A DNA stretch of 64,000 bases from Trematomus loennbergii (GCA_012861695.1 JAAOOA010000330.1:1001388-1065387), one strand, 5' to 3'; positions 13,021-24,545 are shown, counted from the first letter of the stretch. The notes: a model not told the origin generated them from the sequence alone. Translations and numbers: made by a program.

Positions 13021-13656
13021 TGTTACGTCCCCACTAAGGTCTAGGGGACCTGGAGACAATAACACACAACAACCAATAAAATGAGAGAGTCAGCGTAAAG
13101 GTTGACAAAAGGTTTATTTCTTGTAAACGTAGAACTGAACAGAAATTGAACAGAAATACTCTGTGTGTGAGGAGGAGAGGAGACAAAGGAGACCATGCCA
13201 AACAAAAGAAACAAGCATAACAAAACCAGGCCTATCTCTACATCTATCCTTTGAAACCAAAACTCAAATAAAAACCCTCACTAACTAAACTACTCAGAAT
13301 TGGACAAAACAGAATACAGGGGTGGCAACAATCCGCTAAACTAATCTAATCTAATCTAATCTAAACATTAGTTACCTACGTGACAGTTGCTAAACACTGC
13401 AGTCGAATTGCAGGCTCCTCCATCAGCAACAGGCCCAGAGTGAGAGAGAGCGAGAAGACTTCCTGGGTGCCTCCTTTATGGTCGGCCCTGGCTGCTGATA
13501 GGCCAGCTGAGGGTGAGAGGATCCAATCAGCCATCAGACTCAGGTGCACAGGCAGATACCGATCAGCTGCTGATTAGCTGTGCAGAAGACAGGGAGAAGA
13601 GAGAAAAACAGGAGGGAAGGAGAACCACACAAGTGCAGCCTGCCTGGCACGTAACA
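13021..13656 (-). mobile_element. Solo LTR with 5-bp target duplication
   Basis: The segment starts TGTTACGT and ends ACGTAACA, the TG...CA form of a long terminal repeat. It is flanked by tctac on both sides (13016-13020 and 13657-13661). No internal retroviral or gypsy/copia sequence is attached, so this is a recombined solo LTR. Read on the minus strand there is an AATAAA at 13111-13116 near its 3' end, which suggests minus orientation. A (TAATC)n run sits inside it at about 13341-13365. The LTR ends about 50 bp beyond the stop codon of the small membrane-protein gene. Confidence 0.8.
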
Positions 13657-13708
13657 TCTACCATGTGACTGATTGCTCCCCTGACTCTCAGAAACGGGGA
13701 CGACGGCT

Positions 13709-13923
13709 TCACACCATGTCGGCCAGAGGGTCTGATTTGCAGGCCAGAGCGTCTGATTCGCAGCCCACGGCGATGGGCTGGACGCAGCCGATGCAGACGA
13801 ATCTGAAGACCCAGACGTAGAGGCAGCTGGACATAGCCACGGTGAAGATGAGCAGCAGGAGGCTGACCACGGAGTGATGGCCCGGAGTGGAGAGCATGGA
13901 GGAGGAGTCGCTGGGCTTCTGGG
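13709..13923 (-). CDS. Small membrane protein, exon 2 (transmembrane segment, tail and stop)
   Basis: A pyrimidine-rich acceptor (ctgcttcttcttctag) precedes AQKPSDSSS. The exon then runs through the transmembrane segment and the cysteines of the tail to TGA at 13709-13711. The GC-rich codon use differs from the AT-rich surroundings, which supports real coding sequence. Confidence 0.6.
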
Positions 13924-16900
13924 CTAGAAGAAGAAGCAGGAGAGAAGAGGTTAAAGGTCACCTATTATGCAAAATCCACTTCTTCATGTCTCTTCTACAT
14001 CAACATGTGTCCCCTCTGTCTAAAGAGATTCTGAAAGTTTCAGGAACAAAGATTCTCTCTCTTTTTGTCCTGATCCATTTATATAAAAACCTGTCTGAAA
14101 ATGAGCTGATCAGATTTTGGCCACTTTATGATGTCATAACGATTTTTTGGCTTGTGTAACCATTAGCCAATCAGCAACCAAGGTAACCCCCCACTTTATG
14201 ATGTCATAACGATTTTTTGGCTTGTGTAACCATTAGCCAATCAGCAACCAAGGTAACCCCCCCCCCCCCACACACACACCTTATCACCTGAATCTCCTCC
14301 TATAGCACCATTAGCCGCGTTCACACCGGAGTACTTTTCCCCGTACTTTTCGCGTTTAGTTCCGTTAGTACCCCTTATGTCGCGTTCACACCAAAAAGAG
14401 TACTTCAAGCCGGGAACTTTTACCCCCATTTTTAGTGCCTGCTGAGAGATGGTACTTTCCTGGGGGAAAAAAGTGCCCCAGTTCTGATTGGCTGGGCGAA
14501 TTGCAAACCACGCCCCGTAAAACTGAAATGTTTTGTAGAGCCGCCATTTTATTATCCTCGCATTAGCATTATTAGCATTAGCATTCGCCCAGCGCACAAA
14601 CGCAGAGAGACTAACTTATGGCAACACAAAATAAAACATGGGAGTGATGGAGATGAGGAGGTGTCGGCGTTCTGGCGATTTACTCGGAAGGCTTCAGTCG
14701 AAGCTGCTGGGAGTCCCAGCAGCTTCTACTGAAGCCTTCCCCAACTCCGGGGACTTCCGGCCGGGGACTTCGGGTGGCAGTGTACACCGTGAAGTGGTTT
14801 GCGGCCTGCCAGTAAACCCAAAGCAGAAGAAGAAGAAGTGACGTCAGCGGCTCATTTTCATAATCTTCCCTCAGGGAACTTATTCCGGTGTGAACGCGAT
14901 CTGTACTAAATGCCTGGGGTAATAAGTGCCGGGCTCTGAGTGCCGGCACTAAGTACGGCAAAGTACTCCGGTGTGAACGCGGCTATTGTGTTCTTTTTAA
15001 CCAAATATCTCTCAGAGGGGCGTGGGGTGGCTCCTTATTTTCATCTAAAGCCTCTTGCACACCAAGCTGACACCAAAGAACACCAACGAACACGTCCCGC
15101 CGTTGCGTCGCCTTACGTCTCCTATGTTGGCCATGTGTCGCACTGGAACACAGCGCAAAGACTTCAGCCGACGGCCAAGAAGCACGTACGAACTGCGCAT
15201 GCGTGAGTGGCAATAACTTTCCTTACCAGCAGGCGGCGGTAGTGTGTATTCGTCATTCAAAAAGAGGCAACAACCGGAAGACAGACTGAGTGATACACCG
15301 AGAGAAGAAGAACAGACTGCGTGAATATAAACAAACAACAGATAGCGTGTGCGTTCCATGTTCACTCCACAGCGAGAAGCTCACGGGGCTTTCCCCAACC
15401 TGTGTCGAGAGCTGGAGTTAAATTAAACCTCAGATTTGCCTTCTTAATAGTTTGTTTGGGTCCCTCACTTCCGTTTCGCTTCTCATGCACTGATTCGCTA
15501 GCTGAACAGCCAATCAGAGTGATTTATTTGACCGACGGCTTTTGGCCGACTGCCTCCCGATTCAATATGTCGAATCAGCGGCGGAAGGTGTCGGCACGGC
15601 CGAAAAGACACGACGGTGCGGGACACACCAATCTGAGTAGGGCGACACGACGCTCATCGACGGCCCGAAAATCGGCTCGGTGTGTAAGGACCTTAAAGTA
15701 ACAGACACAGAATCAGCACTTTATTACATGTACAGCACCTTGGCTCGATCAAAAATCGTTTTTAAATGTGCTTTATAAGTAAAACTTGATTTGATTTATT
15801 CGTCCAACAGAGGGGAATTGTTGTACATCACAGGGGTTATAGTCTTTGTTGTCATAGGTGTGGTGGTGATCACCAGATGCTGGAAATGCTGCCTTCACTG
15901 GCTTTATGAGGCTTTACATAGGCACAGTGTTCTTAGAGCTAAATGCTAACAGGCTCACAGTGACAATGCCCGCATGGTTATCTAAGCAGGTGTAATATTT
16001 ACTGAGTTTAGAGTGCTAACACTTGCTAATTAACAAAACACATCTACAGTTGTGTCATACATGTCACTCAAAATCATGGTTTCACAAGGAGAAAAGTCAG
16101 AGAAAATCAACCACTAGAGTTATTAGGGTACAGCATCTGGCAACCACGAATGTTGGTACCAAAAAACTGTAACCTGAATGTATGGCAGTTCATCCTGTGG
16201 GGACCATGAATGAATCCTAAAATTGATTCAATGGGTGTTGCGACATCTCACTAAAGCAAAATGTCTACTTCATATTCAATAAGAGGAACAGTAAATCATT
16301 ATTAGAGAAATTAAGCATTGTTTTGACATGTTAGAAGATAAATCAGAGATAACCAAAATGATTATGATTCATCCTCAGGGGACATGAATGTGTGCAAAAA
16401 ATGTCATGACATTTTTTTTGAAATTTCACTCAAAAACCTGGTTTCACAACGAGAAAAGACCAAAAAAATCACCATTAGGATTCATCATCTGGGAACCATG
16501 AATTTCTGTACCAATAAACTGGGACTTGGGATAAATGGCTGCCCAAATGATCACAGTTAATCCTGAAGGGACCATGAATGTAAATCTAAATCCATTCAGA
16601 GGTTGTTGAGACATTTCATTTAAAAGCAAAAAAGTCAACCTCATGGTGTAGTATAAGAGGAACAGGGAGCAGATCAACAGTTTCATTAGGATTCATCCTC
16701 TGGGGACCTTGAATATTATAGCAATTCATCCACAAGTTGTTGAGATATTTCACTCAAAATCATGCTTTCACAAGGAGAAAAGTCCAAAAATCAATCATCA
16801 AATTCATTAGGGTTTATCATCTTGCAACCACGAATGTTGGAACCAAAAAACTGTAACCTACATTTACGGCTGTTGATCCTGTGGGGACCATGAATGAATC

Positions 16901-18269
16901 TAAAAGACGATACGTTTCACTAAATAGGGGAAACATATCCCCCTTATGGCGGTGTAAGAGGAACAGGAGAAGATCAACAGTTTCATTAGGATTCATCCTC
17001 TGGGGACCTTGAATATTAGCAATTCATCGACAAGTTGTTGAGATATTTCACTCAAAATCATGCTTTCACAGGAGAAAAGTCAAAAAATCAATAATCAAAT
17101 CATTAGGGTTCATCATTTTGCAACCAATTCATCTAAAAGACGAATAGTTTCACTAAACAAGGGTGGAAAAATATCATCCTCAAGGTGGTGTCAGAGGAAC
17201 CGGGAGAAGATTCATCCCCTGGGGACCTCGAATATTATAGCAATTATCGAAAAGTGGAGATATTTCAGTCATCGGCGTCAATTTAGCCAGCCTGGATAAG
17301 TGGCTAAGAAATAGCACAGTTAGACAAGGAAGTAGAAAGAGAAATTCACAAAGGGTAAGGAAAGAAAAACAGATCAGTGACGTGATTGTTCAAAGCTATC
17401 TCCTCGAGGCTGATTGGAATTCCTTTGGAGCTAGCATGAAGAACATCAATTACTGTGCGTTGAGATACTAGAGAAGGATGATGACCAGGTGCATAGACAA
17501 TGCACAGAAAGAGGGAGGAGTGAGTGGTCAAGGAATCTGAGACATCGAAATGCAATCACACGCTCCGACTCTCTGGTAAATTCATCCACTCCTTCACATT
17601 TGGCTGTTATTGTTGATGGAAGGCCAACACATAATTAAAAAATGAGGTGCATTTTTACATTTATCTCCACAAAGATGGATTGATTTCAAAGTGTGATGAA
17701 TGGTTACAAAATCAAGCAGAACCATAGTTTCTATAATAATATCTTCCTCAATAGGTTTTCTGTCAAAGGGCAATTTGTCTTTCGTTCTGAAGCACTGATT
17801 CAAAACCCGTGAAAAACACATCTTGCTTAAGTTATGAAAAAAATACTCCACCGAACAAAATTGTGATTTACAATAAAATGTGTTCAAATGGTTTGGTGTT
17901 TATCCTTCTTTTACGGTCAAAGTTGTTTATTAAATGTGAGAAATGCAGGACAAAAATGACAATAAACTAACATTTATTACAGTACATCAAGTTTAACAAA
18001 GTCAAATTCGCTGTGATTATGTGGATGATTAATTATGGCTTTTCATAAGTGCTTTAGCTGAAATTATGGAATAAATTACTTCTGTATTTTTGATTTAACA
18101 CACACACAACTCATACACCCACAGGGATCAAAACACAAGGGGGATGATTATCAAACATGATTATAGTCCTGATTGAAGAAGGATTTTAATTAAAAACAAA
18201 CTCACCTCTGCTTAAGTGTAGGGTGAGCAGCAGACTGAGGACCATTTTAAAAGCAGCCGACATCTTCAT
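13709..18269 (-). CDS. Unrecognised small single-pass membrane protein (two-exon model, 92 aa)
   Basis: The model joins 18206-18269 and 13709-13923, both phase 1 at the junction. Exon 1 encodes 21 residues with a hydrophobic core (MVLSLLLTLHL), a clear signal peptide. Exon 2 encodes a short Ser-rich stretch (PSDSSSMLSTPG), one membrane segment of about 23 residues (SVVSLLLLIFTVAMSSCLYVW), and a roughly 30-residue tail with four cysteines that ends DPLADMV. Splice sites are agag|gtgagt and cttcttctag|cc. I do not recognise the family. Because both junctions are phase 1, one or more ectodomain exons could lie in the 4.3-kb intron, but I found none. A GPI-anchored reading is unlikely because a polar tail follows the hydrophobic segment. 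Function is unknown. Confidence 0.55.
13951..14260. repeat. Transposon-end fragment with a 70-bp tandem duplication
   Basis: The stretch starts ttaaaggtcacctattatgc, resembling the end of the element at 47890-48371. It contains two identical neighbouring 70-bp copies (14121-14190 and 14191-14260) carrying gatgtcataacgatttttt and ccattagccaatcagc. A C-run followed by CA repeats closes it at 14261-14278. It lies in the intron of the small membrane-protein gene. Confidence 0.75.
14313..14984. mobile_element. MITE with 27-bp inverted ends
   Basis: The terminal sequence agccgcgttcacaccggag is mirrored at the right by the complement, and both sides are flanked by att. A 3-bp duplication points towards a PIF/Harbinger-type element, which is inference. 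Internal copies of the same gcgttcacacc motif (about 14380 and 14890) show that sub-terminal repeats are present. No transposase remains. Confidence 0.75.
15047..15696. mobile_element. Non-autonomous inverted-repeat DNA transposon, copy B
   Basis: This shares its interior with 2131-3045 in reverse orientation (the NDEYTLPPPAGKES-encoding block and the flanking cgtacgaactgcgcatgcgtga). Its ends, aagcctcttgcacacc and ggtgtgtaaggacctt, are diverged versions of the copy A ends. A ttaa lies at the right boundary. Confidence 0.7.
15728..15800 (+). repeat. Retroelement tail fragment
   Basis: The pattern cagcacctt ... aaatgtgctttataagtaaaa followed by cttgatttga is the common fish LINE/SINE 3' tail. 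It is short and diverged. Nothing else recognisable lies in 15801-16070. Confidence 0.4.
16072..17270 (+). repeat. Diverged tandem repeat, about four to five units of roughly 300 bp
   Basis: The same ordered blocks recur: catgGTTTCACAAGGAGAAAAGTC, aaatcaaccattagg, gggtacatcatctggcaacc, aatgttggtaccaaaaaactg, ctgtggggaccatgaatg, ttgttgagacatttcact and aagaggaacaggagaagatc. Units begin near 16079, 16439, 16765 and 17061. Ages differ and later units have deletions. This is a repeat type common in teleost introns and here fills part of the small membrane-protein gene intron. Confidence 0.7.
18206..18269 (-). CDS. Small membrane protein, exon 1 (signal peptide)
   Basis: The exon encodes MKMSAAFKMVLSLLLTLHLSR and ends in phase 1 at a consensus donor, agag|gtgagt. 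The first of three in-frame ATGs is chosen as it has aaag before it, but the second (two codons on) or third (nine codons on) is also possible. Positions 18270-19918 upstream show no further exon that I can support. Confidence 0.55.
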
Positions 18270-19918
18270 CTTTGACTGGATTCACTTTGAGCGCAGGGAG
18301 CATTCGGACATAATATTCACCTGTTTAGATATAAAGGAAATAAAGCACTAATTATATATAAACGTATTTGTGTAAAAGTGACAGAACCACACGGTTTAAC
18401 TTGGTATTACAAAATCTAAAACAACACATTTTGGGCTTTCTTAAAAATCTGTTATAGGTGTATATGTCATATTCATGGCAAACATATTAGAGAACAAATG
18501 CATTTTTACTGAAATATGGAAATGTAGACAAGAGTAGCAGCATATTTAAAATGCATATGAAGGTGCGAGGACAAGACTGCCTTCTGAAATTCAAATAGAA
18601 AATCAATATCTTAATACAAGGATATTTTAGAATGGTTTCTCTATGAATCCAGAGTCCAAAATGTAAGCTAAATGTATCCGAATTCTTCTTTTACACTAAT
18701 AAACAGTTACATGTAACTTTTCGATATCGTAAACACATGGAGAAACAAGCCACATTTTTGTATTATGCTGACTTGAAAAAGCACACAGCATGCTTGCTTA
18801 TCACCGAACAAAAGATCAGATAATAAATGTTAGAGGTGAAACACAAACCTGCACGAAAACCTTCTCATGGTGTGTGACACAATCCTCTTTTCCCCTGACT
18901 CACAGGACCAGAATCTGAGATATCGCTGCAGCTCAATCCTCCAACAGGCAACAGGTTCCTCGTCAAAAAATCCCAGCACCCATAATCTATTTATTTTCAA
19001 AAAGGACACCAGGATTCAATTAGAAGTGGAGGATTCGGCTTCAGCATCTGCTCAGATCGACGATTGAGAATCAACAGAAAACAACTAATGCAGGCAGGCG
19101 ATGTGAGACACCTCCTCCCCCATTAGACTCAGTGGGATCCTTGCTTCCTTGGTGATTTTAGACGCTCATGCACGACGCTGATAATGGCACTCAGCTGAAA
19201 TGGGGGAGAAAAAGATGTGAGAGAGAAAGAGTAAAAATAGAAACCATTAGTTTCTGAAGAAGGGCTGCTTTCAGGTCTCGAACAAATACTGTGAGTTCAG
19301 CAGGAGAATATTTTGAACGCAGCATCTTCCACTTGTGACTAGTTCCTCTTTATTGAAAAGCTCTCAGAAGATTACCTGCAGGGTTACAAAAGAAAAGTGG
19401 ATTTTTTTTATGTAAAGGTAATGTCAATTAAAACCTGCATAACATACGGCTAATATGTGCATTCATATTCAGGGTCTGAACGGATTATAATTATATATAT
19501 ATACTTATTTTTTTGTAAAGCCTTCCCTGCCATTGTTAATATTTCTTTTAACTTTCTTTTTGAGTTGAAAAACAATAATAATATGCTTCTTTTAATATCC
19601 AAAAATAATATGATTTGGTCATTAAAGCACACACAACAAACTGTATCAGATGCAACCTTTTCTTGCTAGAATATGTTTTAAATCACCCCTTATCTTCCCA
19701 TTCTGTTCGTCAAAAATAAATATTTACATGGTCAGGATGGCAGCAAACGAAAACTGAGGGGATTGCCAGAGCGATTTGAGTTAATTCTGAGGAGGTACAT
19801 TAGTGTGTGTGACAAATTGTACTATCAAACAGTTGGTTAAAAACACTGCAAGCATGTCATGTAAACCATAACCATGGTATTAGATAGAGAGTGGGAGTAG
19901 GAACATCTGCAACGCTTC

Positions 19919-20141
19919 AAGGGGCCTTATTATGCTATTTAGGGGTTTCCTGTGTTATATAGGTTTTATTGCATGTAAATGGTCTGCAAAGGCTAAAATC
20001 CCAAAGTTCCTCCAGAGAGAGACATCACTATGTAATTTTGACACCGAAAAAACGGAGACGTTGACTTTACATAGCTGTATTAGGCTAGTTGAAAGCATAA
20101 TTTTGTTTAAACTTAATATTATTGGTTTCAAATAACCTAAT
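19919..20141 (+). mobile_element. Left end of an old inverted-repeat transposon (outer element)
   Basis: The stretch starts ggggccttattatgct and continues with a run including gtgttatataggttttattg and aatggtctgcaaaggc, a layout I associate with a frequent fish MITE family. Its partner end is read at 31185-31240 (caccTGAAAATGAGCAGAATATGTCC). The body is interrupted at 20142 by the THAP-bearing element. Confidence 0.6.
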
Positions 20142-20451
20142 AGAGTGGCGAAGTCCCTCCCACTTACTTCCGGGGTATGGGACCTTATTTCGGAAAAATT
20201 ATGCATTGAAGTCAATGGGGAGAGAAAACTTATCTTTCGATCCCGTTTGAATTGTGCCATGAATTACACATATGATGTTTGTCAATCTTAAAAAATCATT
20301 TCCATGTCAAAAAAGTCACAGTTTGTCTTAAAACTGTTGAAATATAAGACTTTGAAAAATACGAAACTAGAAAGACTACAAATCCCAGAGTCGCGTAAGT
20401 GATGTCACAATTGAGACACTACGATACACGTATAATACCGTATATATACGA

Positions 20452-20526
20452 TCAGCGCCATATAGATAGAATCTATCTATATCTAGAATATACGCCATAT
20501 AGATAGAATCTATCTATATGGCGCTG
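20452..20526. repeat. Nested palindrome cluster
   Basis: The outer arms cagcgccatatagatag and ctatctatatggcgctg pair with each other, and each inner half (atagatagaatctatctat) is itself almost self-complementary. The structure can form one long or two short stems. Confidence 0.8.
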
Positions 20527-20551
20527 GCTAAGATAAGATAACTTTCACAAG

Positions 20552-20653
20552 ATGCCTGTGTGCTTAGTACCAGGTTGTTATTATACCAGCAATGGGTCTT
20601 GCTTGTGCTTTCGCTTCCCGTCTGATGAAAGAGGAGTGTGTAGATCAAGTTAG
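20552..20653 (+). pseudogene. THAP zinc-finger N-terminal exon within transposon
   Basis: The frame opens MPVCLVPGC and continues to FRFPSDERG before a stop 33 codons from the ATG. The MPxxC-x4-C start and the FRFP block are the first half of a THAP zinc finger, a DNA-binding fold. The second half (the C-x2-H pair and AVPTIF-like end) is not found in frame. It could be the first exon of a split gene or a dead remnant; a donor is not clear. The host element has no catalytic part. Confidence 0.6.
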
Positions 20654-21316
20654 CTACCTAGCTAGTAGCTAGCACGTTAGTTAGCATTACAGCCTTGTCA
20701 TTTTTATTAGCCTTAACATGAAGTAACATTAAGTAACCCAAAATGTTAAACAGTAAGAGTAGTAGTCATATTTCGTGAACCCTTTGAATAGTACTGTCAC
20801 CGGTGTGATCATTCTATAATACACAATTTAAGCCCGGGGGAGAAATGCTAACGCTAACGCTAGCGATCTTCTCTACTTCATGCTATCTGCACAAATGGTT
20901 GACATTAAACATTAAAACGACCGGGCAGTTCAGAGAGAATCGAAGGCAGGCAGGCAGCTTTGCATGACATTCTTCAGGACGTGTTTCATTGTGGTGATAG
21001 TGTGAGGGTAGCCAATCGGTTTGTTGACAGTAGTGACGGCCATCTTGGTGACGTGTGTTGTTCTGTGAGACCAGAGATGTAGTTCATTGAGCGGTTCACA
21101 CAAACAAATGTGTTACTTCACAGTTTTACGACACATTTTATTTTTTTTGACTTGCAAAATTATCTTTTAAATTGACAAACATCATATGTGTAATTCGTGG
21201 CACAATTCAAACGGGATCGAAAGATAATCTTTCTCTCTCCATTGACTTCAATGCATACTTTTCCGAAATAAGGTCCCATGGGGCTCACCCGGAAGGGGAG
21301 GGACTTCGCCACTCTA

Positions 21317-21512
21317 TACAGTTTTGTGAAATTTGCTAGCGCTGATAAGGGCGGGACATCTCTAAGCGGTTGACCAATCACAACAGAGCCGGCCAGCTAA
21401 CCAATCAGAGCAGACTGGGCTCTGGTTTCAGACAGAGGGTGAAAAGAGGTGATGCAGCACAGGTAGTATGAGAGAAATAAAGAGCTTTTTAAACATTAAA
21501 GCATGGAGACAT
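21317..21512 (+). mobile_element. Body of the outer transposon
   Basis: This resumes the outer element after the THAP-bearing insertion. It has two CCAAT-type blocks (gaccaatcacaac and aaccaatcagagcag) and then agagaaataaagagcttttt and aacattaaagcatgg leading straight into the first 57-bp unit. Confidence 0.5.
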
Positions 21513-23779
21513 GTAGAGACACTACATACTGATATACACCTGAACATCAGCAGGAGAGGACTCTTTAAAGTAGAGACACTACATACTGATATACACCTCA
21601 ACATCAGCAGGAGAGGACTCTTTAAAGTAGAGACACTACATACTGATATACACCTGAACATCAGCAGGAGAGGACTCTTTAAAGTAGAGACACTACATAC
21701 TGATATACACCTGAACATCAGCAGGAGAGGACTCTTTAAAGTAGAGACACTATACTGATATACACCTGAACATCAGCAGGAGAGGACTCTTTAAAGTAGA
21801 GACACTACATACTGATATACACCTGAACATCAGCAGGAGAGGACTCTTTAAAGTAGAGACACTACATACTGATATACACCTGAACATCAGCAGGAGAGGA
21901 CTCTTTAAAGTAGAGACACTACATACTGATATACACCTGAACATCAGCAGGAGAGGACTCTTTAAAGTAGAGACACTACATACTGATATACACCTGAACA
22001 TCAGCAGGAGAGGACTCTTTAAAGTAGAGACACTACATACTGATATACACCTGAACATCAGCAGGAGAGGACTCTTTAAAGTAGAGACACTACATACTGA
22101 TATACACCTGAACATCAGCAGGAGAGGACTCTTTAAAGTAGAGACACTACATACTGATATACACCTGAACATCAGCAGGAGAGGACTCTTTAAAGTAGAA
22201 ACACTATACTGATATACACCTGAACATCAGCAGAGAGGACTCTTTAAAGTAGAGACACTACATACTGATATACACCTGAACATCAGCAGGAGAGGACTCT
22301 TTAAAGTAGAGACACTACATACTGATATACACCTGAACATCAGCAGGAGAGGACTCTTTAAAGTAGAGACACTACATACTGATATACACCTGAACATCAG
22401 CAGGAGAGGACTCTTTAAAGTAGAGACACACAATACTGATATACACCTGAACATCAGCAGGAGAGGACTCTTTAAAGTAGAGACACTAAATACTGATATA
22501 CACCTGAACATCAGCAGGAGAGGACTCTTTAAAGTAGAGACACTACATACTGATATACACCTGAACATCAGCAGGAGAGGACTCTTTAAAGTAGAGATAC
22601 TACATACTGATATACACCTGAACATCATCAGGAGAGGACTCTTTAAAGTAGAGACACTACATACTGATATACACCTGAACATCAGCAGGAGAGGACTCTT
22701 TAAAGTAGAGACACTACATACTGATATACACCTGAACATCAGCAGGAGAGGACTCTTTAAAGTAGAGACACTACATACTGATATACACCTGAACATCAGC
22801 AGGAGAGGACTCTTTAAAGTAGAGACACTACATACTGATATACACCTCAACATCAGCAGGAGAGGACTCTTTAAAGTAGAGACACTACATACTGATATAC
22901 ACCTGAACATCAGCAGGAGAGGACTCTTTAAAGTAGAGACACTACATACTGATATACACCTGAACATCAGCAGGAGAGGACTCTTTAAAGTAGAGACACT
23001 ATACTGATATACACCTGAACATCAGCAGGAGAGGACTCTTTAAAGTAGAGACACTACATACTGATATACACCTGAACATCAGCAGGAGAGGACTCTTTAA
23101 AGTAGAGAGACTACATACTGATATACACCTGAACATCAGCAGGAGAGGACTCTTTAAAGTAGAGACACTACATACTGATATACACCTGAACATCAGCAGG
23201 AGAGGACTCTTTAAAGTAGAGACACTACATACTGATATACACCTGAACATCAGCAGGAGAGGACTCTTTAAAGTAGAGACACTACATACTGATATACACC
23301 TGAACATCAGCAGGAGAGGACTCTTTAAAGTAGAAACACTATACTGATATACACCTGAACATCAGCAGGAGAGGACTCTTTAAAGTAGAGACACATACTG
23401 ATATACACCTGAACATCAGCAGGAGAGGACTCTTTAAAGTAGAGACACTACATACTGATATACACCTGAACATCAGCAGGAGAGGACTCTTTAAAGTAGA
23501 GACACTACATACTGATATACACCTGAACATCAGCAGGAGAGGACTCTTTAAAGTAGAGACACACAATACTGATATACACCTGAACATCAGCAGGAGAGGA
23601 CTCTTTAAAGTAGAGACACTAATACTGATATACACCTGAACATCAGCAGGAGAGGACTCTTTAAAGTAGAGACACTACATACTGATATACACCTGAACAT
23701 CAGCAGGAGAGGACTCTTTAAAGTAGAGACACTACATACTGATATACACCTGAACATCAGCAGGAGAGGACTCTTTAAA
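21513..23779 (+). repeat. 57-bp minisatellite, about 40 tandem units
   Basis: The unit begins gtagagacactacatactga, continues tatacacctgaacatcagca and ends ggagaggactctttaaa. Total length over 57 gives about 40 copies. Copies are nearly identical, with scattered single changes and recurrent short deletions in the cactacatactg block (near 21746, 22199, 22988 and 23335). Because 57 is divisible by three and the unit lacks stops in some frames, long open frames run through it on both strands, but they encode only a 19-residue repeat and are not evidence of a gene. Confidence 0.97.
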
Positions 23780-23789
23780 GTAGAGACAC

Positions 23790-23823
23790 TACTGTTGTGG
23801 CGATCCAGCATAACACAACAGTA
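23790..23823. repeat. 10-bp inverted repeat at the array/insert junction
   Basis: tactgttgtg and cacaacagta are exact complements around a 14-base loop, exactly where the minisatellite stops. It may mark the end of the inserted block. Confidence 0.6.
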
Positions 23824-24545
23824 AAGAATGAAACAGAGAGGAATCAATAAAACACAAACACAGAAATAGTTGAGATTAATCATTATTATTTAGTTGTTGC
23901 AACAAACAAACAACAATGGGGAAACATTACCTTGCTTCAACAGCAACCAATCGCAGAAATGCCCCCCCCCCCCCGAATACAAGAAACACAAGGCAGATAT
24001 ACTTTTCAAAATGACACACGAACATGTTCCCTAAACATGTTTAACGCACACACATTGTCAGGTCTCCTAAACTTGGACATGTTCCAGATGTAGAAGAAAG
24101 GTCATCATCTCATGACGTCTTTAGGAGTCTTGCAGGATAAGAATGATCCAATTAACAAACTATATATACGTCTGCCATGGGCGGCGCCAGGATTTGTTTT
24201 GCTGCAGTAGCTTAGCACTTGCTATATGACAGCACCGCGTTGCTAGTTAATTTTCAAAATAAATAAACAAACAATACCAGTGGGCCAAGCACGAGCCTGT
24301 TCATATTGTAGCGTTCACCGCTATTCAAGATCACAGATCACGAGCCTTCAATGTCGAAAACGTTCTCTTTATTTTATGGTATTGACGGCCACAGCCACGC
24401 CTTACAGAGCCAATCATAGTATAACACTCATTATGACTTTTCCCCAGAATCCCCACACTCGAACACAACTCCTACCGTCTCGTACTCCCTGCACACACAC
24501 CGGAAAACTGAAGTTACCTACTGTAACTCCAGCTTCTATGAGTAT

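Larger units (their letters stand above)
20142..21316. mobile_element. DNA transposon with about 145-bp inverted ends carrying a THAP exon
   Basis: The left end begins tagagtggcgaagtccctcc and the right end is its complement. Similarity continues inward for about 145 bp, including atttcggaaaa, attgaagtcaatgg and atcccgtttgaattgtg. A TA dinucleotide lies at each boundary. Between the arms are a palindromic cluster (20452-20526) and a THAP-type zinc-finger exon (20552-20653). No catalytic transposase domain is visible, so this copy is non-autonomous. THAP domains occur in P-element and Kolobok transposases, but the superfamily here is not settled. Confidence 0.8.

Noticed and set aside
20552..20653. 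Intact THAP host gene
   Set aside because: The second half of the finger and any downstream exons are missing, and the exon is enclosed by transposon arms.
21513..23779. CRISPR-like array
   Set aside because: Units are contiguous with no unique spacers, and the genome is eukaryotic.
21428..23883. Long open frames encoding a repeated 19-residue peptide on both strands
   Set aside because: They follow from a 57-bp unit divisible by three and free of stops; both strands are open, and the unit derives from a non-coding transposon end.
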